This document shows, piece by piece, positions 1-11,500 of a DNA stretch of 64,000 bases. A program made the translations under genes and the position numbers. Under the pieces are notes generated by a model, which was given only the letters and a program-made list of their open reading frames with translations, searched no databases and was not told the origin of the DNA. Numbering within the stretch: the stretch's first letter is position 1; the number at the start of each line of letters is the position of its first letter. The stretch is from Crocodylus rhombifer. Its lineage: Eukaryota; Chordata; Crocodylia; Crocodylidae. The stretch covers positions 212,367 to 276,366 of the forward strand of contig JAVSML010024594.1 in the NCBI GenBank assembly GCA_038503035.1, given 5' to 3'.

Positions 1-2359
1 TCCTCCTTCCGCCATGCGCCATGCTCAGAGGCAGCCAGCTGGGCTGTGCTGCACACCGCCATGTGCAGACAGGCACGGCACAGACAACACAACGCATTCC
101 CACCCGCTGTGTTTCCCCCAGTGCACTACAGGCTTTTTGGCACGTGTGCCACACTCTCGCTCCCTAAGTGCCAGTCCTCTCCCTTTTCTTTGCCCAGCCT
201 GCTGCTCTGCTTTCGCTTCCTGCCCGGTCTGCAACCCTGCTGCTGCTCCCCTCCTCCCTCCAGCGTGCCGCGTGCCGCACAGATGCTGCCGGTGCACTTG
301 GGGCACATGTGCCAGTCTGCCGCCCCTCCTCCCCTGCACGGCACAACTCCTCTCTGGCCTCTGCCCCGAGAGCAAAGCCAGCAGCTCCAGCACTGCTGCC
401 CCAGGTCCAGGAGGTTCATTACAGCTGCCTTTTTAGATCTCTCTCTGGTTTCCAAATAATAGTTTGCTTTGATTCTTTTTTTAAGCCAAAAGTATCAGCT
501 AAATTTTAAACAAGGATTTAATTTTTTTTCCAGGCCTGTACTGAAATATCTAAAGCATTGTCTGGCAGTCTGCTGTTAATGTGTATTCGTTAAATTGACC
601 ATTGTCCTGGGAAGTCTGTCACTTTGCAACCAAAAGTGGAAGATGGCACCTTTTCCATTAAAAAAAAAAAAAAAAAAAGCTTCAACTACAGTCGTTGCAA
701 TTTTAAAACTAAAAAATATGCACATTTCTCACTTAACTGAATCGACATCCACAGGGAAGAAACAAGGGGCAGCAAGTTGTGTTTTTCTCTCCCCCAGATG
801 CATTCTATGTCCATACATACCTGCAGGGTGACCTGGCTTGGTAGAAATGTGCGCCTGCTTCCACAAAATATTAGTGCTTACTGACATGCTCCTTGAAGGG
901 GAGGAAAACATGTAAACAACAGTGAGTTAAGGCACAAACCTGCAAGAACCAGAAAACGCAAAGCCCTGCAAAAGCATCATCTTTTCTTTTGAATAAAACA
1001 GAGCCTGAGTAGCACCTGAAAGCAGTCTGCATTCAAGACCAGCCACTTGCGGACTGCACAAGAGTGCGTGCTCAGGGTTATCTACTGGTGCCACATCCAG
1101 GATGACATTGAGCCCTAGGGTCAGGGTATTAAGCAATAGGTAGTCCGGTGTTAAAAGTGCTGATTTGACACTCTTCCCCTCCCATCTATAGCAGGTTTAA
1201 CTGAAGCCCTGGGAGTTTCTGGGTGAACACCACATTTGATAAATCATCCAAGTCTTTTACAAACCTAAATCAGGAATTAAAAAAAAAAAAAAAAATCTTG
1301 GCCTGAAGGGGCATTGTCAACCCTCTGATTGAATTTCCTGGTTAGTTAGTCAATGCTCCAACCTTATTAATTACAGAAAACACAGATCTTCTCTAGCTGC
1401 AAGACTCCTTCTTGCTGACTTATACTCAGGAGCATGATGAACCCACCCCCGGGGAAGCAGAGCATGCCCCTTGCTAGGGGAAGTCTGCAGGCCTTCCAAG
1501 GATGCTATCCTACTAAGCAGCCTTCAGATCCCACCTGCAATAGTTTTTTTTAAATTATTTATTGCTGTAGTTATAAATTAGAGATGAATAGGAGGCCCCT
1601 GGGCTCTCTTTTGGATGTGGTCCTTATTAATGAATTTCAAGCATTTTCTGCTGCAAGGGGCAATTTTTTGAGAAGAGAACGGTGTATGTTACACTCAGCA
1701 GTTTATCAAGTTTTGCTCCCTTTTCAGTCTCGGCTGGGGGGGGGTCTGGTGGCGAAGGAAAGGGCAGCAAGTGAATTGTCTACTTACCTTTCTTACCTGC
1801 CTTTGCTTCTGATTTAATCAGTAGGAAAAAAAAGAAGAAAAGATGCTATTTTGTGTTATTTTTAGCTTACAGATGTCAGATTGACTTCCACTCATAAGGC
1901 ATCAAGCTATTTCTTTATCCATCATTACAGTCAAGTGCCCAGAGTACTTGGTGCAGTCATTTGGTGAAATTAAAAAACCGTATCAGGTCATTTTTATATC
2001 CTGTGCAGCCCAAGCCACAACATGCATGGAGCCATTTGCCCTATTTTTCCCAGTTCAATATTTGGGCTGCGGATCCAGGATAGCCGATTGGCAGCACCAC
2101 CCCCTCTACTGTCAAATGAATGCAAGCAGTGCCCGTGGGTACCAACACCCACGTACTTGTGAAAGAACATGGACATGCACATACACACACCCCACCCGCA
2201 CAACACTTGTGCACGTATGCATCTCCATGAATGTCTAACTGTACGCACAAAAATAGATGTCCAAATGTGCACACCCCCAACCAATGCGTGCATACACGCA
2301 TGCAAAAGCGCACACGCACACACACCCAGTCTGCTTCATTCATCCGGGAACATCGGAGA
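1..2359. other. Downstream intergenic flank of ZFHX3
   Basis: No gene could be supported here. The open frames are short, overlap on both strands, and resemble no known protein family. The first 450 bases are C/T-rich and GC-moderate. The rest is AT-rich, with A-runs near 661-678 and 1278-1295. A degenerate CA/TG-rich stretch lies at about 2171-2332. The block sits beyond the most likely poly(A) site of the minus-strand gene, so it is read as intergenic DNA, although a longer 3' UTR isoform could extend into it. Confidence 0.5.
2171..2332. repeat. Degenerate CA-rich simple repeat
   Basis: An interrupted run of CACA, CGCA and CATGCA units with alternating purine-pyrimidine character lies just beyond the presumed 3' end of the gene. 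It gives rise to spurious His/Thr/Cys-rich open frames on both strands. Confidence 0.75.
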
Positions 2360-2382
2360 CGAGAGCTTTTGCTCATTTTTTT

Positions 2383-2388
2383 TTTAAT
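2383..2388 (-). promoter_or_regulatory. Candidate distal poly(A) signal (ATTAAA)
   Basis: Read on the minus strand, this hexamer is ATTAAA, the commonest variant poly(A) signal. It is preceded by AT-rich 3' UTR sequence and followed within about 30 nt by the end of the AT-rich block. Cleavage would fall near 2355-2370. Confidence 0.4.
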
Positions 2389-2852
2389 GTATCACAATGA
2401 GCAGGAAACATACTTGATGAAATATTTTCAAAGGAGTATATTCAATTACCATCTACAATCAACTTAACTATGACAACAAAGTTTTTTGTGACAAATTTTT
2501 TTTAAAGTTTTGAAAGTTCCATGTGGTTTCTGTTTCTGTTAGTCTCCATGTATTTTGGTACAGTTCGAGATCAGCATTGTTACAGTAACAAAAAAAAGCT
2601 AACAAGACTACATTATAGAAAAACACCAAGAACATCATTTTTGGTTTCACTTGCTCTATTTTTTTTGTACATTGCAAAGGCTGTTCATATACCTCTTCAC
2701 CTCATTTATGCTTTCTGTTCTACCCAAACTTGCCCCCCAAAAATAAAACAAACAAAAAAATAGTCAAAGCTTTGTGTTTCACAGTGGGCAGTATCTCAGC
2801 GCCAACAAACCAACCAACCAACCCAATTTCTGCTTCTATTTAAAATGTTTAA

Positions 2853-2864
2853 TTTATTTTTATT
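2853..2864 (-). promoter_or_regulatory. Tandem AATAAA poly(A) signals in the 3' UTR
   Basis: Two adjacent AATAAA hexamers are read on the minus strand (plus-strand TTTATT at 2853-2858 and 2859-2864). They could define an alternative 3' end near 2830, about 470 nt shorter than the distal site. Confidence 0.35.
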
Positions 2865-4234
2865 TAAAAAAGCAAAATATATTTCCATGAACATCAAGTG
2901 TGCTGGCTTGTGTTAATGCGTCTCTCTTGCCTGCATCTTCCTGCCCTGCCTGCTGAACGGGCTCCGGTCACCCTACTGAACACGTGCCTTATGTTTGACT
3001 TTATTCTCAATCGTAAAACTTTGGCCATCTCCACCACTTTAAAGAGCTTTTAAATTAAAACAAACAGAAACCTGCTCAGTGCTGTGTTTAAAATCCTTTC
3101 CTTGTGTTTTTTTCCCCTTTCCTTCTAGAGAAAGTAAAAGGGAGACCCTCCCACCCCTTCCCACTCCCCTGAAGCTCTAGGGTTTTGGTGGGTGCTGCAT
3201 GAAACTGGCTGAATAGACCCAGCTACTCCAGTCTCGCTCTCCCCGGGGCTGGGTGTCCAGCACCAGGCCGTGTTGCGTGGTTTTTCGTCAGAAACGAACA
3301 AACAAACAAACAATATTAAGGGATAAATTTTAAAAAGGCTTCAAAAAAAAAAAAAATCAAAAAAAAAAATCACTCCCCTCCCATAGCTTCTGAAGGAGAA
3401 GACAAGAACAAATTCTCAAGCAAGAGCCAGCGTGAAGGGAAGTAGTACGGACATATATTGAACTACTGGCACAAGTTTTCGTGCCCATGGAAGTGACAGA
3501 CGAACAGCGCTAGCGGTAAGGCTCGGTGTTGGCAGCCGGGCCCCGCGCACAGCTCCGCGTGCATCTCAACCCTGACTTCGAGCGTCTGCTGCTCTAGCGC
3601 TGAGCCTCTCCCGAGCAGAGGTTGCTACTTGTACCGCGATGCGTTACGAGGGGTGGGGGAAAGGGGAGAATAGCAATGTGATGGGAAAGTTATCCTCCAA
3701 GGACCTGATCCAAGCATGACTAACTGCAACTGAAGTGGGACTAGAACTCAGCAGTCCAGATAACGCCTTCCCCTCTGACCGGGATCAGACTTACCAGCCT
3801 GACCTGCCTGCTCTGCTGCTCGTCGGGCCCACGTACGTGGGGACCCGCAGCATAGCCGGGGCTGCAGGAAGGGGGCTGACTTGGCAGCCACCGCTGCATG
3901 GCACTGCCTGGAGACAAGCAATCTCAGGCTAAAAGAGTCTCTAGAAACATTTAGAAAAAATACAAGGAAATGAGTTCATAAAACTTTTTAGTGGGCGGGA
4001 AGGAAGAAGGGGAAGGAGGAGAGAGAAATTGCACTATGGCCAAGCAATATAATTAAAAAAACAAAACAAAAAAACAAAACAAAAAAGATTTCAAAAGAGA
4101 CCTAGCAGAATTTGACAGATAAATCTAGTGTTAAATTGTTAACTTGTATCACATAGAGAACCAAAAACAAAACAAAAAATTTCTATATGATACAGACAGA
4201 GTAACATACAACAGTTAAATGGCAAAACAAAACC

Positions 4235-4266
<32 letters not shown>

Positions 4267-4271
4267 TATAT
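4235..4271. repeat. A-run followed by (TA)n microsatellite
   Basis: Sixteen A residues (4235-4250) are followed directly by about ten TA units (4251-4271), inside the 3' UTR. Confidence 0.9.
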
Positions 4272-4965
4272 TTCATAGAATTACAAACAAGATAAAATAA
4301 TGGAAAACAAAAAAAACTGTACAACTTTAGAATTTAAAAAATGTTCATCTCAAACACGGGGAGAAATACAAGAACTTTTGTTAAAAGAAAACAGTTTGTT
4401 AAAACAGCAAATGCTTTGTGTACTTGTTGTTTTTGACACCTTATGCTACAACTGGATACTGGTAGGAATATTAGATGGTACTCTTTAGTATTGTCTACTT
4501 AAAAAAAACAATTAAAAAAGGAATCTGCACTGTGCATCAGCCTAGTTAGAAATATGTACAACAGTTCAGGATCTAGTCTTTCATTAAACTAAAAACAAAA
4601 ATCCATAAAAATAAAGGAGTCCCGGCTAAAAAATGAAATCCGTTTCTCGTATCTCGGAATGCTCCAGTCTCTCGCGGAGTCGACGAGCGGCTTCGGCACT
4701 GGGAAAGGAAGCCAGAAGGTGAACAATGGAACCTGCATTCACAGTCTTCGAAGTTCCCTTTTGAAACATAAGGAGGATGAAGATGAAAGGGAGAAGCATT
4801 TCATACGTTCGGGGCGGGGAGAGGGGAAAGAAGACTGTTTCTGTTGACGTTTGGCTACGGAAGTGAAACAGCAAGCATCTATTTGTCTCCAAAATCTACA
4901 TTTTAGCAGCACAAAATCTTCCTTCCAAAGTCCAGACCATATAAGATAGTGTGCGTGTGTGCGCA

Positions 4966-5020
4966 TGAGAGAGAGAGAGAGAGACGGGGAGAGAAAGAGA
5001 GAAAAAACGAGCGAGCGAGA
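4966..5020. repeat. GA-rich simple repeat
   Basis: A GAGA tract degenerates into GCGAGCGA units. It lies within the 3' UTR and is CT-rich on the transcribed strand. Confidence 0.8.
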
Positions 5021-5286
5021 GTACTTTCCATCACCAGGAACACAGAGATTAACATAAACACAAGTGCCTCACATACGGTTTCTTTTTTTGCTTTCTGTAC
5101 ATTGCTATCTGATTCTTTGCAGGCTGCACCTCTGGGTCACTCACCACTCAGACTGCCTAACACAAGGACAAAACTTTGAAGTAAAAACTTGTCTTTTGGT
5201 ATGTTGAATTTTCATTAAGAGTTGCCTCTCTGCTTGCAGAAGAAGCACAGGTAACAACCTGGGTGCTTTTTAGTTTTTTTTCCTTC

Positions 5287-5292
5287 TTTATT
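5287..5292 (-). promoter_or_regulatory. Internal AATAAA in the 3' UTR
   Basis: A canonical AATAAA is read on the minus strand about 1.67 kb past the stop codon. It may mark an intermediate 3' UTR isoform. Nothing else in the sequence confirms use. Confidence 0.25.
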
Positions 5293-6290
5293 TAAGCTTA
5301 TTTTTGTGTGTTTAAATTAGAAACAAATTCTCAAGTAAAAAGAATCCTTTTTGCTCATTCTGCACCAGTGGTGAAAGGGTATGTCTTTGGATTTTATTTA
5401 AAGCATGAATTTTTTTTGGAAAAAAAAAAAAATGTAACCAAAACTTACTTTAAAAGAACAGAGTGCAGCCTAATTACACAAACAGAAACAAATGCTTATA
5501 GTTTAGGAACAGAGTCTTTGAAGCATTTACAAAATGAGGAAAGGAAGGAGGAAAAAAGAAAATGAAAAATAAGAAAGATAAGTGCACAAGGGTAACAGAC
5601 ATAGGTAAATCGTATGTATACGCCTTAAAAAGTTTCAAACCCCCAACAAAAAATATTCTGCAAGGGATCCTACTGACCCCAAAAACCCTTTGAACTTCTT
5701 TCTTTAGTTTTTATAAAATAATTATGCAACCACCCTCTAAGAAATGAAGGCAGCAACCATAAATGGAAGATTACAGGATGGGGAGAAAGGGGAATAAAGG
5801 TACAAAGGGGAGAAAAGCTTAGGTGAGTCAATGGATTGCAATCTATCTGGCTAGGAATGAACAAGACAACATCAAATGAGAAGCCGTCAGCTGGACCATA
5901 CAAAAGCTAAATGTACACAAAAGGGTTTTTTCTTTTAAATCTACCATACTGCTTCAGTTCATTTCCAATGCAACAATCTACTCAACACCAAAAATGGTCA
6001 TATCTATCATAAATACAGAAAGTCAGTTGTTTTAAAACTTATTTTTTAAGCTCCAAGTCCTCAACACTCTTTGTGTGTTTTTTTTTCTGAAAAGTGGGAG
6101 TGCTTAACTTTTCCCCTTGAAATTGGCTTCAGCAGAAAAGCTACCCTTAAAATCCCCAGAAAGCTAAAGCAGTTCACATTGTTTTTCTCTTGAATACTTT
6201 CTGCCCATTTTAAATTAAGAAAAAAAAAAAAAACCAATCCTTTTCTGGAACAAAAACGAACAAAACAAAAACCCCCAAAACAAACAAAAT

Positions 6291-6450
6291 TATATATATA
6301 TATATATATTTATATATATACATATATATGCGTGTGTGTGTGTGCATATATATATATACACATGCATGTATATACATACATACACACACATGCACACACA
6401 CACGCACACGTGTGCATGTGCGAGTGTGTATATATATCTATATATATATA
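6291..6450. repeat. Compound TA / TG / CA microsatellite
   Basis: Alternating purine-pyrimidine DNA of about 160 bp: TA units, then TG units, CATA units, CA/CG units, TG units and TA units again. The order is roughly symmetrical, so self-complementary TA and TG/CA arms flank the centre. It lies in the 3' UTR about 0.5 kb past the stop codon. Confidence 0.9.
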
Positions 6451-6921
6451 AAAACAATGATTCTGAAAACAGAACAAAGTGTGAGCGATTGACCTGAGAA
6501 TAAAAAGACATTACATTTCTTTTTTCTTTTAGCAAGCCATTGGTATCTGAATGCTAAGATAGCAAGAAATTTAAAACTGTAACAAGGTGGGCTGCTTTCC
6601 CATACAGTGCGTGCCGGCCTCTGCTGTGCTATCAGTGAGGGGCATTATTGAAAAAGGGCAATATACAAGGGGTTTAAGCTCCAAAGACATTAAGGAGGCA
6701 GTATAGACTCGTCTCCCAGACCAACAGTACCTTCAAAAGGACAAATGTAACAGCTTTTTTTTAAATTTTTTATTAAAAGGAAAAAAAAAATGTAAAACCC
6801 ACCGGCATTGTTATATGGGAAAACAACCCACACTTTTTCTTTTTTTCTTTTTCTTTTTTTGGTTAGAAGCTTTGGAATTGCAGTTAGTCTATTTTTGAAA
6901 TTGGTTTGTTATTAATTTTTT

Positions 6922-6943
6922 TTTATTTAAATTCATTTTTATT
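6922..6943 (-). promoter_or_regulatory. Two AATAAA signals next to the stop codon
   Basis: On the minus strand, AATAAA occurs at plus positions 6938-6943 and again at 6922-6927, only 15 to 37 nt after the TAA stop. If used, they would give a transcript with almost no 3' UTR. The AT-rich context makes chance occurrence likely. Confidence 0.3.
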
Positions 6944-6958
6944 GTTCATCTTCAAAGC

Positions 6959-7870
6959 TTACAATCTGAAGGTGTCCATTCCTACACTAGTTAGACCACT
7001 GTCCTTAGGGCAGCTGGGGTCCTTAGGCCCCTCCACCGGGCTAGCCGGTCCATCTGACTTTTGGCTAAGATCCGTGTCAGACTCCTCCAAATAGTCGTCT
7101 GTTGGCATCGAGGGCTGAACCCCTGAGGTGCTGCATGAACTTGAGGTAACCGTTGAAGATGAGGAGAGAGGAGGGAAAGAAGGAGGAGGCGGCTTCCCAA
7201 GGGGAGCCCGGGAGACCACTTGGGGCCAAGACTTTCTGGAGGCGTGGGGGGAAGCCGAGGAGGAGGACAGAGAGGGCGGGGGGCTGTCGTTTGTGTGAGC
7301 GGCAGACTGCGAGGTAGATGCGGTGCTAGGATCGGGGAGGCAGGCAGAGTGAGGTAATAGACTGGGGTGCTCTTTGGCGTTTCTTGCTGCTCTTGTGATT
7401 GTTCGGTGTTTGTGCGGGGCTGACTCGAGATGCTGACTCAGGGCTTCGTCCCCACACACCGTGCTCTCGCACGCCACGCACTGGTACGAGCCGCTGCCCT
7501 TGCCGCTGCTGCCAGTGGGCACATGAAGCACCATCTCTTGCAGATTCACCACAGACTGGCCGAAGAAGCAGAGGGACTTCAGGTGGTTGCTGGCCGCCTC
7601 CTGGTCGCTGAAGCCCGCCTGGCACTTGCGACAGACCAGCTTGTACTGCACCTTTGGAACAATGAAGGGGTCACACAGGGAGTCCGCACTTTTGCTTTCT
7701 GCTTCGGGCTCTTCTTGGGGTTTGGGCAGGAGGGGGGACACCTCACGGGGTGCGTTTTTCTGCTCTTCTTGTTTGGGGGATTCTTTGGCAGGGTCTTTGT
7801 CTGGGGTAGCAGCCCCCGCAGGGACTGGGGTTTGGCTTCCTTTGGGCTGTTGCTGCTGCTGCTGCTGCAC

Positions 7871-7901
<31 letters not shown>

Positions 7902-8532
7902 ACTTGCCGCTGCTGCTGCTGCAATGCCTCCTGCAGGCTCTGCTGATATTGCTGGTACTGCTGCAGCAGGGAGCTGGGGGACAGGCCGAGCAGAGCCTGC
8001 GACAGAGCAGGGCTGTAGGGGAACAGGCCTTCCATGCCGTACATGGGCTGCAGGTACCCGCTCTGCAAGGCCCCCGGGATCTGAGGGGCGTAATAGGGAG
8101 AAAAGCCTGGGACAAAGTAGGGAAGGAACTGGCTTGTAAGCAAGGTGGTTGGATCTGAATTCAAGGCAGCCTGCAGCGCCTGAAGCTGGGCAGGCTCCAC
8201 TGCGTACTCCATGGTGGGCAGGGGGGCCGACAGGGTGGCTGCAGGTGCCTCTCCTTTCTCCTTCTTGGGCCCCGCCAGGGAATCTCCTTTCCCTTTAGGT
8301 GCCTTCTCCTTCTCTTTAATCTTCTCACTTTCCTTTTCCTTGCGCTGTGGCGGCGGCGGCTGCTGCTGCGGCTGCTGCTGCTGGGGGGCCATGGCCACCG
8401 TGGGCTGTGCTGGGGTCGGCGAGCTCAGCGAGGCCGAGGGCTGTTTATTTGGTAATCCAGACGTGGGGAGGCCGGGCGAGGGGACGCTTGCGGTGGGCAG
8501 ACCCATCAGGTTGGGTTTTGGAGAAGTTAAAG
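6959..8532 (-). CDS. ZFHX3: ZFHX3 last coding exon (C-terminal 524 codons including stop)
   Basis: This is the C-terminal exon of zinc finger homeobox 3, a nuclear DNA-binding transcription factor. The acceptor is a pyrimidine-rich tract ending in AG at 8534-8533. The first two bases complete the Ala codon split from the previous exon, so the product continues [13 protein letters not shown]. Features in order: a Pro/Gln/Ser linker; a Lys/Glu-rich segment ([19 protein letters not shown]); a conserved stretch around [18 protein letters not shown]; Gln-rich tracts at about 7847-7925; a zinc-finger-like C-x2-C motif (VCRKCQAGF, about 7575-7655); and a second one (YQCVACES, about 7408-7488). After these come a Ser-rich tail and the terminus ending MDTFRL. 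The frame is open upstream of the acceptor, but that part is intronic. Compared with my memory of human ZFHX3, the Pro/Gln linker is shorter and the poly-glycine tract before the last finger is missing. Confidence 0.95.
7847..7925 (-). repeat. CAG-rich polyglutamine-encoding tract, last exon
   Basis: Interrupted CAG/CAA-type repeats encode short glutamine runs broken by Arg-Gln-Val and Lys-Val. Human ZFHX3 has an equivalent Gln-rich segment with different run lengths, so this is a length-variable low-complexity tract in a coding exon. Confidence 0.85.
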
Positions 8533-11500
8533 CTAGAGAGAGGGGGAGAGAGAACCGGTGAAACAACAGGCGCGACCGGCGGAAAGCGCGAGGGCCGTGC
8601 GGGCGGGCAGGGGACAGGCGGTCGCTGCAAGCGAGGGCACCCGGCGGCTCCGCTCAGCAATGGCTGCGCTTCTCATCTATTCAGTGCTTTAGAAATGCGA
8701 GGCCAGCAAGCCAGCCCGGGGCTTGGGGGCCTTGAGCAAGCCCCGGGGCACCCCAGCAGCACGGGGACCACCGGTGCCCCAGCCGTTGGGCAGCACAAGT
8801 AGCGTGACACAGACCGGGAGGTGCACGGACGCTGCGGCCAGGGGCCCGCTACCCACCACAGAGCTAAGAGTCTGTCTGTCATCTGCCCAATCTCGCGCAG
8901 ATGGACAATATATTTAGCTGCCTAACACGTGGAACCAGCAGCCTCCTGCCTCCCTCCACCTGACTGGGCAAGGGTCTGACCTGCCTGACCGGGCACCCCC
9001 AAACCAGGGGCCGCGTCGGTCATTAAACCAGGAGTGCCGACCCGGCAGCACGGGGCAGGGGTGGCCGGGTGCTAACAAAGGGCGTTCGCCTACAAACCAT
9101 TTTCAAATACGTGAAAACCTGCAGGGAAGAAGAAGAGGGAAGAGGGAGAGGTGGGACAGGAAAGGAGCAAGGCAGAGCCGAAGAGCGGAGGAGGACACGA
9201 GAAGCCCTCTTCATTCCAGCTGCCTTCCTCCGCTGCCGATTTCCAGGCTCTGGCAGACGCCCCCCTCTCCCCGTCTGGCACAACCCACCTTCTTACGGGT
9301 ACAGAGCGCTGGCAATGGCTCTGCTTTCCTCGGAAATATTCTCACGGATATGAAATGCAGTGCCCCCTCCATAACCTGGATGCTTGGAAAGCCAGGACAG
9401 ACCAACGCCTGCTAGCTGGGAGCTCCTGGAGAGCGTCCAAAAGTTCAGAGAGCGATCAGCCAGGGGAAACGGGCGAGGGCAGCAAGAGCAGCAGCACTTG
9501 CATTGTAACTTGTGCATTCGGGCTATGAAGAGTAAACGTTTGCTGTGTCCAGCCACAGGCCCGGCGAGGCACGCGGAACAGGAAGACCTTTCCACAGCGC
9601 GACACCCGCTCACTGCCAAAGCACCCTGCCTCGTTAGCCAGCCAGTCCAAACCGAGAACAGTTAGTAGGTGGGGTGGTGAGAAAACCCCCACGCTGAACG
9701 GGCTAGAAACCCTGACCGCCAGGAAGGCAGGAGCACCAAGCTACACCCCTTCCCCTCACCCACCCACCGCTCCAGGCTAGCACCGAGTGGCGGATGCCTC
9801 CACTTCCAAAGGCTGGGCATTGCCACGTGCCGAACAGCCACGGTGCAGACTCGCGTCCGTGCTTCCTGAGCTAATGCCCCTGCCGGTACCGTGCCTACTG
9901 CGCTGTGGACTCTGCAGCCACAACTCCCATCCCACATCCCTGACCTGCTGGTCTCTGCGACAGGAACCACCATGCACTCGGGGGGCGGCAGCGACACGGG
10001 GCACGTTAGTGGGCAAGAAGAAAAGGAACGGACCCTGCCAAAGCCGCCGTAAGAGACAGGCCGTGGCTGCTCTGGGCGCGGCCCATGCCACGCTGTGGTG
10101 CTGAGGGCACTGCTTGCTTTCTCAGCACTGGACCAGTCAAAGGGACCAGGTGAACGAAGACATGATGCAGGGGACCCCGTTCATGAGGGATATGACGAGA
10201 GGGCTCTCTGCCCCGCTCGGTGCTGAACGCTCCTGTTCTCTGCCCCGTCCCAACCGGGAGCTATGCCCAGGCCCCTCAAGGCATGACGTCGTTTTTCCTC
10301 TTCCCGTTTTGGTGCTGGCCAAACAGATGCTCCCACATGCGCCTTCCTGAGAGTCGCTCTGCCCAGGACCAACTTTGTCCCAGTTCACGACCCAGGCAGG
10401 GAATGCCAGGTTTCAACGACAAGGACATCTCCACCGCAAGCCAGCGGCATACACGCAGCTCTGAGCACTGGGGCTAGAAGAACAAGTTCTCCCACAACTG
10501 CCTACTGCAAGGGCTTCTTTCACCTTTCTTTTGAAGCAGATGGCATTGTCTGCTATCAAAGACAGTGCACAGGACTAGAAAGACCTGTCTTTGACCCAGG
10601 CTGAATGTTCCTGTGCTTTCATTTTGTTCCCTGCAAAAAAGATTAGACTAAAGCTGGCTGAACATTCATGTGAAAGCTAAATGAATTTGCCTAGATTCGC
10701 TGCTCTTCTGGCTGCATCGTGGCAGCATTCAACTATTACTTGTGTGGGCCCTTGCAGGGAGTTTCCTGAAAGCCTTCTTACCATAAGCCAGACTCTGAAG
10801 GTTAAACTCATCCGCCGAGGACACAGGAGTAACTACCTGTGCTTTCTGCGACATACCACAACTCAGGTAACGAGAGTACGAGACGTTTGCAAAAAATCTC
10901 ACTGGATCATTTATGACAAGCAGGCAAGAGAGAAAAGAACCCCACTGTCAGTTTGTGGGCAGAATACAAGCTAAAAAAAGGCAAAGTGTGCTGAATAAGT
11001 TACTCACAATCAATTATTCACTCAGCTCACATACTCGTATCAAAGCCCTTCTAGTCACCGCGGTGGTTCCCTTCCAAGGCAGCTCTAGAAAAAAAAGGGA
11101 CCCCATTTCCTGCCCAGAATATAGCTCATTTGTCCTCCTGGGTGGCTACTTGGATGTACAAAACAAGGTGGCAGCCATCATTTCTGAGGAGGGTATAAGA
11201 CCCTCTTGTCCCTCGGCATTTTCTCCAGAGTGAAAAAGATAAAAATAGCTAAGTACCTATGTAAGGCCCTAAACTCAGCAAGCTGGAAGAACACAAGGTT
11301 GTTGAACTGAGGGTCTCGTCTACACAAGGGTTTTCCCCCTCCAGATTCCCACTGGAGCTAGCAGAAGTGGGAGTGCTGCTTCAGGCAAGGTGCTAGCGTC
11401 AGCCGTCCTCCCGACCACTGTTCCCACCACGGATGGAGCAGGAAAGTGAGTCTACTGTGAAGGAGGCTGGAGAGGAAAACGCCGACCCTATCTATACTCC

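Larger units (their letters stand above)
2360..6958 (-). other. ZFHX3: ZFHX3 3' untranslated region (probable extent)
   Basis: This is the AT-rich stretch immediately after the TAA stop at 6961-6959. It has no supportable coding frame and contains many A/T runs and dinucleotide repeats. Its distal limit is inferred from an ATTAAA signal (plus-strand positions 2383-2388), giving a 3' UTR of about 4.6 kb. As far as I recall, human ZFHX3 also has a multi-kilobase 3' UTR. Several internal AATAAA signals could give shorter forms. The terminal 400 bases (about 2380-2790) look like the low-complexity but non-repetitive sequence typical of a conserved 3' UTR end. The exact end is uncertain. Confidence 0.5.

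Noticed and set aside
7430..8158. Plus-strand 242-codon open frame across the last coding exon
   Set aside because: It is antisense to the recognised ZFHX3 exon and is dominated by Leu-rich runs that mirror the CAG repeats. It is a shadow frame.
8533..8566. Apparent N-terminal start of the last-exon frame
   Set aside because: The start is an upstream TTG inside the polypyrimidine tract. The exon begins at the AG acceptor, so no translation starts here.
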